The notes under the pieces: model-generated
Seen by the model: the letters and a program-made list of their open reading frames with translations, nothing else
Databases searched by the model: none
Told to the model about the DNA's origin: nothing
Shown here: in pieces, positions 14,301-24,500 of the stretch
How positions within the stretch are numbered: position 1 is the first letter of the stretch
Layout of the letters: each line of letters starts with the position of its first letter
Translations under genes and position numbers: made by a program
Source of the DNA: Carallia brachiata
Taxonomy: Eukaryota; Streptophyta; Magnoliopsida; Malpighiales; Rhizophoraceae
Assembly (NCBI GenBank): GCA_021464245.1
Contig: JADCRB010000013.1
Coordinates: forward strand, 999,424 to 1,063,423
Length of the DNA stretch: 64,000 nucleotides
Reading direction: 5' to 3'

Positions 14301-15101
14301 GAAGAAAAAATTTCGCGAAAAGCAGGGAGAGTTTCTTAAGTTTCTGGCTCAAAGCTCATCATATGCAACTCAGGTAATGCCTCAAACAATTCTTGGGGGT
14401 AAGTTTTGAGTCACCAATGGACTTATGACTTACGTTTGCATTATAATGTCCTCAGTGCTATGTGCTAGGTTTCTTTCTGGATTGGTTAGCTGATCTAGCA
14501 TGATTGTCTTGAATTGTTGTGATTCCATCTGCTTTCTGCACGTTTGTGTGCAAGGGCAAGCTTGTTGGTTTAAAGAATTCGAGATAAATGTGTGTTCATT
14601 TCCTTTCATTTCTAATGCCAACCTGGAGGTTTGCTTCCCCAGGGTGAAGAGGGACCATGTAAAAGGATCCTTCAAAAAAACTATACGAATAGGAACAACA
14701 GCAACAAAGAAATCAGTTTGGTATGATTACTTAATGTTGCACTAAAATAGCATGATTTGACTACAAAGCCTTTAGATTTATAACTGCCATCTATGATGAC
14801 ACAATCTTTGTAAACGCATAATTGAATATTTTTCCGAGCCTGTGATCAGATACGGAATGATCCGACTCATTTCTTGGAAGTAGGAAACACAACAAATTTG
14901 TTTAGGCTCCTACTGAATCAAAAAACCTTGGTTGGATATTTGGAATTTTACTTATTCTATACTCAATTACGGTTATTCCATCTTTTGTACAATTTTTTTG
15001 TTGGTCAACAGCCGCAAATAAGATGATTGTAACTGCAGTTTTCATTTGAATGGCAGCATCAGATTCAGGCGGCACAAAATGGATTTACCCCAAGACAATG
15101 A
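11315..15101 (+). CDS. DMS3: DMS3, SMC-hinge protein of RNA-directed DNA methylation
   Basis: The product resembles Arabidopsis DMS3, which joins DRD1 and RDM1 in the DDR complex and helps RNA polymerase V produce scaffold transcripts for siRNA-guided DNA methylation in the nucleus. Seven exons join without any frame break: 11315-11410, 11580-11694, 12217-12451, 12833-13024, 13105-13425, 14151-14373 and 15057-15101, giving 408 residues; Arabidopsis DMS3 is about 420. An N-terminal coiled coil ([13 protein letters not shown]) precedes the hinge-like core, with conserved words such as [33 protein letters not shown] and [15 protein letters not shown], and a second coiled coil follows ([19 protein letters not shown]). 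The ATG at 11315 was chosen as the first methionine after the acceptor; an upstream coding exon is possible. The intron at 13025 uses a GC donor. A possible extra exon lies at 14643-14720. Confidence 0.93.
14643..14720 (+). other. Candidate in-frame cassette exon of DMS3
   Basis: Between the last two DMS3 exons there is a 78-bp open segment preceded by CCCCAG and followed by GTATGA. It is exactly 26 codons, starts and ends in phase 0, and has no stop in the DMS3 frame (it begins [12 protein letters not shown]). Including it would lengthen the C-terminal tail after the second coiled coil from 14 to 40 residues. Arabidopsis DMS3 has only a short tail here, so it may be alternative, species-specific or unused. 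Confidence 0.4.
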
Positions 15102-15718
15102 CTAGATTGAAAATGGCCGCTTGAGTAGCGGCACGGAAGGATTATTCCTGGGTCGCTGCCTGCAGTGGAGAACTGAAGGGACTTGGTGGATGCAGTTCCT
15201 GAGATGATCTGTAAATTGTGTACATATCCTCTGGACGCCAGGAGGCTGTTGAATATTTTATATAATTAATGGGGAATGTTTGGCGATGGCTGATGGTGTT
15301 GTCAAAGGTATCTTATCACACGCCCTGCCTTAGCATTTGTCAGTGACCGTTCACGACTAGTTTTGGTTTGAGGACAAGTTTAACCTCAGTGGCATCTTTT
15401 GATTTCCGTATCTTTAGTCTTTTGACAGGGAGAGAACAAGTAATTTTGCCTCAAAAAAAATTATTAAAAAAAAAACTGGAGAAAACACTTTTTTTTTTGT
15501 GTGGATACATCCCATAAAATAATCAGGACGAATTAATATATTAAATGAACACGAGACTCTTTAAAGGCTGAAGAACAAATTCATAGTAGCCTCGTCTAGA
15601 CTGTCTAAAACTATAAGTAACCCAGCTTAATGCTGAAAATCTAAAACCCCTGAGTACTATGATCAAAACTTGATCGAGTGTTTGTAGCCATAGCAACGAA
15701 TTCTTTATACTCTGCTGT
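15102..15718. other. DMS3 3' region
   Basis: Downstream sequence of DMS3 containing its probable 3'UTR. The part up to about 15270 is less AT-rich and ends in an AT-rich stretch (TTTTATATAATTAATG near 15255) that could serve for 3'-end formation. DMS3 and the minus-strand L9 relic converge here. Confidence 0.5.
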
Positions 15719-18010
15719 TTAATTACCCCGAATTGTAACTTTAAGCATCCACTGAGAATTGGTCTCATTCTCAACGATGTTCGGATTTTTTTTGAGTTCT
15801 TTATCTAATTGTATTGTCTCTCTTATCAAGCGTTCAACTAATAGAGTTGCGGATTGACTGGTAAAGCAGTTTAAAGTGAGAGACTGTCTCGTGGACTGAG
15901 TTGACAATTCTCCGCAAAACTTTAGATAATTGTTATGTTTGATCTCTCTACTTAATGAAATATGTCACGATTTAATGTAAAAAAAAAAAAAAAGCATCCA
16001 CTGAAGCCTTCCCTCTGGCAGTGGGATAGACTTGGGCAAGCGTAATGGCAAGTCATACTCCCCAAAAGTTGTCAGAGGCACAGGCAGATATGTGTTCTCA
16101 GGTTCAATTTGCACGTTAAGCTGCCTAGCGACCTGTTTGTGAACTTCACCATATCAATAGGCCAGCAGAAATACAATAAGACTGTACATTGTCGTAAAAA
16201 TGATAGACAAGCTTCATGACAAGAAGAAAAAAATCTACACAAGAAGAAAAACATTCAAACCCCATAGGCAGCGCAATCAGGCAACTCATGTTTACAATTA
16301 TAAAGAGCACACCAGAAAAAAACATAGCATGACTCTACATTGCAGTCAAAGACTAGCATCTGGACTTCTTTGTCCCCTTTTTCTTTCTTTTTCCCTTTGC
16401 AGTTGAACTTCTTATCCATCCCAGCCAAGCCAGCGGTATTTATGATGAAAAACCCTTGTTACGAAGATCACTGATGTTGACAATCTATTAAAAAAAGGAC
16501 CATTTTCCTTAAGAGTTCCTGGCTTAACAACTACATTGGTTGAGGCTGGCCTTGAGGCAATAAGCATGCGTACTCTGTTCCTAGCCAACTCATGCATAGG
16601 ATGGCAAACAGATGAATATAGCCTGGTGTGTAAACAATCGGAATGATTTACTCATGACATTAAACTCTAGTTCCATGTTTACCGAAATTTAATGCTTGAG
16701 GAAGCAATACAAACACTAGGCAAAATGATTCCAGAGAACTGGTAAATAGTAATGATAACGGCACCTAAAAATGCTACCTCATTCACAGTGTAATCCTTTG
16801 TCACTGGTATAAGAATATGTATGGGGTCCTTTTTTTCACGAGCTTGGAACTTTTCGGGATCGATCCTGACCCTAAAGTACTGCAACCATGTTATTGTTGG
16901 TTAATATTATATTAGTGTTATTTTTAGACTTGAGTTTAACATCTCGACCCATGACACTTGTAATGAGTGCAGCTCCTTAATACTTGATGCAGTTCTGAAA
17001 AGGTTTAAGGAAATAAAATTGCATTTCAACTAATAATAGTTTAAACTTTTGGTGTGATACCAAACGCTTGATTTTAATAATTGATATCAAAACGAGGTCA
17101 TGGGTTTAAGAGCCAAAAGTAACACTGAAAGATGAATTATTAACTAATATTATATCAGTGTTACCTTTCGACTTGAGAAAGTTTAAAAAAATAAAGTTGT
17201 ACCTCACTTAATTATTTAAATTTTTGGTGTGATAACAAGCGTTTGATTCTAATGGTTGTTACGGTCGGGTACCTTTAACGAGTAACAATAAGGATGCACA
17301 CAATAAAAAAAACTACGAACAGCCAACAGATTTTCTGAAGGAAGCTTCAATAAAGGTTTACGGGAATAAAGTCATTGTAAAAGAATTGGAATTCAAAGAC
17401 GCGGCACATACCAGCTTCTTACTCATTAAGCGTTTTGCTGCTCTTTCATACTCCTCCATCTTATCTTCCAGGGCCTCTGTAACTACTTTAATCTCTTCTT
17501 CTTCCATAAGTTTGTAAATCTGATCAGCATACCACAAGATGTCAAGTCAGTGTGTATTTAATTAAAAATTAAAATTTCAGAAGAAGATTTGCTTTTGATA
17601 ATCAATATGTAACAGAAAACAACCACTAAGATAAAATATATGCAAGTTCCTTGTGCTGCTCCTTAATGAGATGAGCAAACTTGTCAATGTTAGGGACAGC
17701 AAGCAACTTGGGCATTAGGTGTGGTTCCGAAATTATCCAGGAGCAACCTTTACTGTCTGATCAGCTTTCCCAAGCTTCTTTATGTTCTGTTAGAAGACAA
17801 CACCAAACATAGTTGCTAATTCAACAGATAACACACAAATATCAAGTTTATACAATAAAAGCTTACATGTGTTAGAACAACTTCCAACTTTTTGTATCCA
17901 ATTCCTTGACAAGCATATAGTAGTGGTTGCAACGCACCATCGGAGCTCTTAAAGTTAGTTCCTCGGACAATTTGTCGCAAGGCATTTCTGCCATATTGCA
18001 AATAAGCCAT
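15719..18010 (-). pseudogene. Mitochondrial ribosomal protein L9 (bL9m) pseudogene
   Basis: Five exon-like blocks on the minus strand reproduce plant mitochondrial L9 in order: 18010-17867 (starts MAYLQYGRNALRQIVRG), 17786-17644, 17519-17412, 16879-16778 and 16132-15719. Functional L9 binds 23S rRNA in the large mitoribosomal subunit. Block 2 has a stop in place of the tyrosine of the VAPGYFRNH motif, then a 2-bp insertion a few codons later, and its donor reads GC instead of GT. The last block (QLNVQIEPENTYLPVPL, then FGEYDLPLRLPKSIPLPEG) is split just before its final seven codons by a 236-bp retroposon; the native end KVTIRGN plus stop is still readable at 15719-15742. None of these lesions is a homopolymer change, so this looks like a genuine pseudogene. 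A working copy would be expected elsewhere in the genome. Confidence 0.88.
15756..15991 (+). mobile_element. Poly(A) retroposon with 13-bp TSD in L9 last exon
   Basis: A 236-bp insert ends in about 13 A residues and is flanked by direct repeats of AAGCATCCACTGA (15743-15755 and 15992-16004). The duplicated word is L9 coding sequence, so the pre-insertion exon can be read straight across. The insert has no clear tRNA-type promoter boxes. A 5'-truncated LINE tail or a retroposed RNA fits better than a full SINE. Read from the L9 strand, translation would run into the poly(T) and stop after about 12 foreign residues. Confidence 0.85.
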
Positions 18011-18919
18011 TCTGAAATATACGCTCCCCTGCCGAAAGATAAAAAAAAAAAAAAAATTGTTTACATATAAAAATTTTTGATCTTGGACTAGGGAACTCTC
18101 AAACTCTCTATAAAAAAAGAAAAAAAGAAAAAAAGAAAAAAAAAATCGAGGGTTTATGAGGAAACTTGCTCTTTCACTCTTTCAGCCATTCAAACAGATA
18201 TATCTTCAGTGCTCAGAACATTTCAGAGTCATGCATGTAATTATAACCAATTATTTGTCATAATTAAAATATAAAGAGTTCGCATTATACCACAGTTAAC
18301 CCAACAATGAAATTTGCTAGCTAATCAAAGCAAAACAAAGATCTCACTTGAGAAACTAAGCGGAATATTTGTATGTCCACTGAGCTACAAGTTTGCCATT
18401 ATTATCAAAACAAAGCAAATTTTGTTATTACTAATCCTTAATTTCTCAAGTACATAAGAAAGGCTGTATATTTGTTTTTGGAGCTTCTAATCAACTAATA
18501 GTCCATTTTGTTCGCATTCATCTAAAGGAAAGCTTATTAGAAGAAGACACGCATATTCTTATTTGAGGAGAAATGAGAAGTAGCAAAATGAGGGTTTTAG
18601 GAAATTAAAGTATAAAGAGTGTTTCAATTAGCGTTGCTAGAAGGACGAGTGTGAAGCTGTAAATTTCGAGCCTGTAACAGTTAGACTCAAAAATATAGAA
18701 ACAAATTACAATAAAAAAAATTGTAAAATAAAAAGAAATTTATGTGGGGTCGATCTCTGGGTAGATCCTCCGATTAATGCTTCTGTGTAATTTAGTTAAG
18801 GGCCGTGAAGGCTTAATCTTGACCGAGAGATGGTGAATTTCCACAGCGTGAACTTGAACTGTAGGAAATGGATCCCACTGAGGGCCGAGGCTTGATCTCA
18901 AGTGGATTAGTTGAATTCC
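18011..18919. other. Intergenic DNA left of the minisatellite
   Basis: Upstream side of the L9 relic. There is an A-rich patch at 18041-18056 and another at 18113-18142. From about 18740 the sequence turns GC-richer and contains degenerate versions of the 47-bp unit that follows (GGGCCGTGAAGGCTT near 18800, AGGGCCGAGGCTTGATC near 18882). No gene was recognised. Confidence 0.4.
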
Positions 18920-19094
18920 GGTGAGGGCCGTAGGAGGCTTGATCCCACTCGGACTGGATGGACTTCGGTGAGGGCCGTAGGAGGCTTAATCCCACTCGGA
19001 CTGGATGGACTTCGGTGAGGGCCGTAGGAGGCTTGATCCCACTCGAATTGATTGGACTCCGGTGAGGGCCGTAGGAGGCTTGATCCCACTCGGA
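18920..19094. repeat. 47-bp minisatellite, about 3.7 clear copies
   Basis: The word GGTGAGGGCCGTAGGAGGCT recurs at 18920, 18967, 19014 and 19061, exactly 47 bp apart, with a few substitutions between copies. Degenerate units extend left to about 18797. Because 47 is not a multiple of three and no stop occurs, the array creates a long open frame on the minus strand that is not a gene. Confidence 0.9.
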
Positions 19095-19311
19095 TATTTA
19101 ATATCTTGGATTTTTGATCTAGCGGATCCAACTTAGTGGCAGTTAGAGAGCATACACCCAAAATATTTAGAGAGAGAAAGGAAGAGATGCAAAGCTTTAG
19201 AAGAGAATGATTTGCTTTGCTTGGGATGGTTTGAAAGGCTTTGAGGGGATCCCTATTTATAGGGTTTTGGGGGAGGATGGATGCCAAAATTGTATGACTT
19301 GGATCATACAT

Positions 19312-19446
19312 GGCAAGGGCCCTCTTTGGTGGTTGAATTTTGACATTTTGCAATCAAATGGAAATTAAAATTTCAATCTGATTCATCATGAGTAGGATCC
19401 TACAAGGCAAGGACCCTCTTTGGTGGTTGAATTTTGACATTTTGCA
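19312..19446. repeat. Direct repeat pair of 41 bp
   Basis: A 41-bp word beginning GGCAAGGGCCCTCTTTGG occurs at 19312-19352 and, with one difference, at 19406-19446. The pair lies right of the minisatellite and left of a 22-T run near 19518-19541. The set may be remnants of one retroelement, but I cannot define ends. Confidence 0.6.
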
Positions 19447-20725
19447 TGGTCATCAACCAAATGGAAATCATCATTTTCATATGCATGCACTTGTTGCTTT
19501 CATGTAGGGAATGCATTGATTTTTTTTTTTTTTTTTTTTTTTGGTGTTTACAACGAGATCCTAAAAAAGTCGTTTTTCGGAGAAGGCAGTGACGTTTATG
19601 AAGAATAAGGTGGTAATCCGATCCTAACTCACTGGTACGCTTTCCTTCTTATTAATATATGTTTGATTTCACCTACTAAAGTCGGCTCAATTGAATGACA
19701 TTTATGCTGAGCGTGTGTTATTAAATTTCAAATATATTAATATTACGATCAAGTTTAGAATGAGATATTCAAAGGACGGGTATCTAATGACTGTTAAAAA
19801 ATGTGATGACTACGATATAACTTTTTCTTTTTAATGATCAATTTTTACATTTGATTTGAATTCTAGTTATCTTTCTTAATCTTAAATTCTATTTGTCATA
19901 TTTTTATATGATATGTCAGCGTATGATTCATATTATCGCGACAAGTAATTACGTTTGATGAATTTTTGTCCATTAAATTGGGTAGAATAATAGATTTGTT
20001 AAGAAAAATTTCTACCAAACATAAGTTGTAAATTTTTAAAAACGATGCTATATTTGTTAATTTATATAAAAGTCATGATTTTTTTTCATACTAATTCTTG
20101 TTTTTTAATTAAAACTTTATAAATTTCAACTAATCTTTATAATTTGTAGTAAATTATACAAATATTAGAAAAATAAGATTCTTGAATCAAAGTTTATTAG
20201 ACTTATCATTTATTAGCTCATGATGTCGAATTATAGCTAAGTTTTCTGGATTATGTGTTATTGAAAGATCACAGGACTTTTTTTTTTTTTTTTTTAAAGA
20301 AAAATCAATTTGTTTCTTAAATTTTCTTAATATATTGCTCAAAATATAATTACTTCATTTAAATGTTTTGCTTTATCAAATGCGATATTATATCTTCAAT
20401 TTTTAATTCTTGAATCATAAGAAAAACAATTTCTTCCTCATTGACATTACTACTATCCGCAGAATATTATAGTCTGCAGTTTGACACAACTTCAACCTTT
20501 TTTTTTTTTTGAATATAGAAAATAATTATTTGTTAGTCTCTTAGATGTTAATAGAAAATGAAAAAATAAGTTAAAAATACTGTAAAAATTACACTGTATC
20601 GTAATTTGTAAGTGAAAAAACCCAAAATTCTACTCCAAATAAGATGAGCATTAGAAAGTTCGAATTTCCGTATCCGCTCTGCACTTACAGGCTAGTAACC
20701 TTCGGACAAGCCCGAGGAAGTAACT
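19447..20725. other. AT-rich intergenic DNA
   Basis: AT-rich sequence with T runs at about 19520-19541 and 20278-20295. No gene or bounded element was recognised. Confidence 0.4.
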
Positions 20726-21001
20726 CCAACCATTTCTTCGATTGTTTGTGATTGCGGTCAATTTGCTGCAAGTTGCAATGATCTGCAACTATTATACAAA
20801 ACCAATGAATTTTAACACCAACCATTTGTTTGATTGTTTGTGATTTTGGTCAATTTGCTGCAAGTTGCAATGATCTGCAACAATTATACAAAACCAATGA
20901 ATTTTAACACCAACCATTTCTTTGATTGTTTGTGATTTTGGTCAATTTGCTGCAAGTTGCAATGATCTGCAACTATTATACAAAACCAATGAATTTTAAC
21001 A
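20726..21001. repeat. Three tandem copies of a 92-bp unit
   Basis: Units start at 20726, 20818 and 20910 and are 92 bp each, differing at only a few positions. Each contains the palindrome-like core TTGCTGCAAGTTGCAATGA and ends AACCAATGAATTTTAACA. The high identity means a recent tandem amplification. The array lies about 550 bp upstream of the CLPX start codon. Confidence 0.92.
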
Positions 21002-21554
21002 GAGTTTTCCAACCAGTACGAGACTTTTTATGCGACTCTTGTTTTTTTTTTTTTTTTTTTATGCGACGTCATTAGCTCACAAGAACGGCGTCATTTTAAC
21101 TTGGAGCTTAGATTTTCTCTCAAATCTTCCTTTGGTTCTGATTATTTTATTTTATGAAAAATATTAAATAATAATAAAATAATATAAATTATGAAATAAA
21201 TTATTAAACGTTATTTATTATTAATTAAAAATAAATTAAGTGAAACTTTTATTTTATTTTATTTGACCATCTGTCTTTAGCCCTGGTGTCATTAGGAAAA
21301 GCAACATATCATCAGTGCGATGATATTTTTGCCCCAAGTGTCACTGTTGCTTCTCTTTCAATTTTATCTGTAAAAATTCTCCATCCATTCAGGATATCCA
21401 GAAAATCTAAAGCATACCCAATTCAATTGAGCTCAAATGATGTCAAACCCCTCTCAAAATTTCTGATTTTGACACACTCAATTCCCCCATTTTCTTTTCT
21501 CAACTTTGGTGCATTGGTAGGTCTTCCCTTCACCTTCTTTCTCACTCCTGGGAA
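21002..21554 (+). promoter_or_regulatory. CLPX upstream region with paired GACGTCA/GCGTCA motifs
   Basis: Two bZIP-like words, GCGACGTCATTAG near 21063 and GGCGTCATTTT near 21087, lie about 480 bp upstream of the CLPX ATG. Then comes an AT-rich stretch and a likely 5' leader from about 21280. No convincing TATA box position can be fixed. Activity is inferred from motif shape only. Confidence 0.35.
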
Positions 21555-24500
21555 ATGTCCAACATAATGGCTGCTGCTCTGAGATCAAAATCCTCCAAGG
21601 AAACGGCGTCGTTCGGGGTTTCCCAATTCAGATACTTGCTGCACAACTTCATGCACGCGGGTGGTGGTGGTGGTCGCATGCCTAGTTCTCACTGTATGCA
21701 CGACGACTACTTGGTCAACAACGCTCTCTATCATTTCACTTCTTTCAGACCCGTCTCTCTCCGTGGTGAATTCGTTGAAAAGGGTACCCATTTGTGGGAC
21801 AATAGGAGAACTAGCGGCGGTTTGAGTAAGAATTTTGACAGAAACAGGAGCGGGAGATTGACTACAAGTGGCGGGTCTGGTTTTGGCGATCCACCGGAGG
21901 TTTGGCAGCCTCCCGGTGATGGGGTTGCTACAATTCGGGTCAGCGAGCCCGACTCGGATGTAATCCGTGGAGGTCGAGGTGGGTCTGGGTCGGACTCTAA
22001 GGATGGATGTTGGGGTGGTTCCAACTTGGGAAATAACTTCCCAACACCGAAGGAGATTTGTAAGGGACTGGATAAGTTTGTTATTGGACAAGAGATGGCC
22101 AAGAAGGTTTTTTTTTTTTTTTTTCTTTGTTATTTTTTTTGGCTCGCATGATTAATTGGTTTTCTAATATGTGGAGACCTGCTTATATGTTTAAACTTGT
22201 TAAATGCATGGATTTCTGCTTTTGAACGCATTAGAAGGTATAAAGCATTTCCTTCAACCGCGTTTTGGTTATTTTGGTTGAAATTTGAGGCTTCTGGTTG
22301 GGTTGATAGGATTTGACATCAATGTATTGGAGTGCCTCTAGCTGCTCTTTTTTGTTAGTAGATGCTACTTTAGTCATTTAGATTCAGAAGCCTGAGCTTT
22401 ACTGTAGTGCTGAGTGTCTGAGTGTTGCAATAGAGACAAGCCTTTCCCCTTTGAATTCAAGGTTCCCCTAACTATTATACGGAATGGCTTTGAATACTTT
22501 TTCGGTTGTGAGTTGCATATAGAACTTTTCCTGTAATAACCATTGTTGAATAAAACTGTTCTGGTATGTTGAACCCTTAGTGATTTTTGGTATTCAATTT
22601 TTGCATTGCACAAATCATATCCATCTTTTCTGTCTTTAAAAGTTTTGTTTTTCTGTTTCTTAGAAACATTGATAATATAACCTCACAGTTGTTTTTGTAA
22701 TTTATTTCTTTGTTCAGGTGCTCTCAGTTGCAGTTTATAATCACTACAAGAGAATCTACTATGATTCCAGTCAAAAGCGGTCAGTTGTTTACCTTCAATA
22801 CATACCCTAATTTGTTGTTTTGTTCATGTGTTCCTTTGTGTGCATAGATTTAGCTTCTCCACAGTCGTGTTTAAGCATTAGATAGCTCTTGGTTTGATTA
22901 ATTTACATGTAAATTTTAGCGACCCATGGGGCTTATTGTGCATTTGTTTTTTACTGGCATGGGGGTTCATGTACCACGGAAGGTGTCTTTTATTCTTTTT
23001 TTTGGATGAATCAAGTATAATGTTATTTGCCCATCTGTTTATCCTGTGGGATTAGATCTTTCTCCCATCAGAGAGTTTGTTTAAGCCAATTTGGCTGTCA
23101 CAACTGCACTGTGCCTAATTTGCGAGAGAGTATAGAAATATTTATGGATCAGGAGGCCGTAAATCACAACACTCACTGCTTAGGTTGTATCTGCATGTGA
23201 CCTAGTTGCAATCTTCAATTTCACATCTATCATCATAATTCTTGGCTTTTGACATGTTTTTTTACAACTTGTAAGTTAGGTCTGCAGGAGATTCAGACAA
23301 CAATAAAGAACGTGGTATGACCAATGATGATGGAGTGGAACTGGAGAAAAGTAACATTCTTCTAATGGGGCCGACAGGATCAGGTGATTTATTGTTATAC
23401 AATTAAAATCAACTGTTTTTTTGTTCCTTTTTGTTCCCCTGTCTGTTATCTGCAAATAAACCCAACAATCTGAGACAGTCATTGCTCATTTTGTTGCATG
23501 TGTCAGTATTCTTTCCTAAATATTCCTAGTTCTTAGAGAGCGGCATGGACTAAGATATCTTCCATGGATGCTAACTGCATGGACAAAGGTGCTGTTACTG
23601 AAATATGCAACACTTGACTAGCAAAACTCTTATTTCATTCCTTTTTTATGCCCTTATGATTTTTTCTTACTTCCTTTCGAATTCATGCCTGAAAGGCATA
23701 CAACAAGGATCACAGTCTCATAGTCCTTATGAATTATGACACAAACCAGTCTCATAGCATCTTCTTCATTTTGTTGAATGCAATTGCCCATGTTTTAATT
23801 TATTTTCCTTGGCAAAGCTTTTTATTGAATGCTGAATTAAATATAAGGATAACTTTTTGCTTATTGTTGTTGATGTGGTTAATAACTGGTCTCATTTGTT
23901 CACTTTTCTTGATGCATATCAAGGACAGGGAAGACATTACTTGCCAAGACCTTGGCAAGGTTTGTCAATGTTCCGTTTGTTATTGCAGATGCAACCACAT
24001 TAACTCAGGCAAGTTTTTGAAATTAATTGCCTCTTTGTATGTGGTGTTTGTTCGATCTTTGCAGCAAATAATTATTTCGTACCTTTTGGTCACTTTCTTT
24101 TGTTCCAATATTTTGAATTTTGGTGTAGTAAGCCGATGATGCTGGTTAGGTTGTAAGTTTTGTGAGTTGTTAAAAGTTTTGTAACTTTGTTAATAAATTT
24201 GCTTCTGAGCTTGAGGTTATTTTTTTAAAGGACCTTAACTTTGTGCTTCGAGGAGATGGTTAGGTTACTCTTCTGGTACCACCATGAGTGTTAGTTTTTC
24301 ACTTAGCTCTATGGAAGAGGCGGAACTATGTTTGTCTTAGAGTGCCATGCCAACTGATCTTGGCTGCCAAATTCCATGTTTCTAGTTTCCCCTCTGCTTT
24401 TGTTGAAAGAATCATTTATCTAACATGCTGTTTGGTCTCCAAATCCTGTGGTTGTAGCAGTTATGGTCTGTTGCGAAGAAAGATTAGTTTGGATGCTTGC

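Noticed and set aside
15541..15718. Reading TAEYKEFVAMATNTRS-like sequence as a Copia RNase H domain
   Set aside because: The similarity is weak and stops soon. The frame upstream is the natural C-terminus of L9, and the region is just downstream of its stop.
18907..19353. 148-codon minus-strand open frame
   Set aside because: It is produced by the 47-bp minisatellite, whose unit lacks stops in several frames. It has no protein family features.
21585..22102. Long minus-strand open frames opposite CLPX exon 1
   Set aside because: They are shadows of the GC-richer, glycine-rich CLPX first exon, which matches the family on the plus strand.
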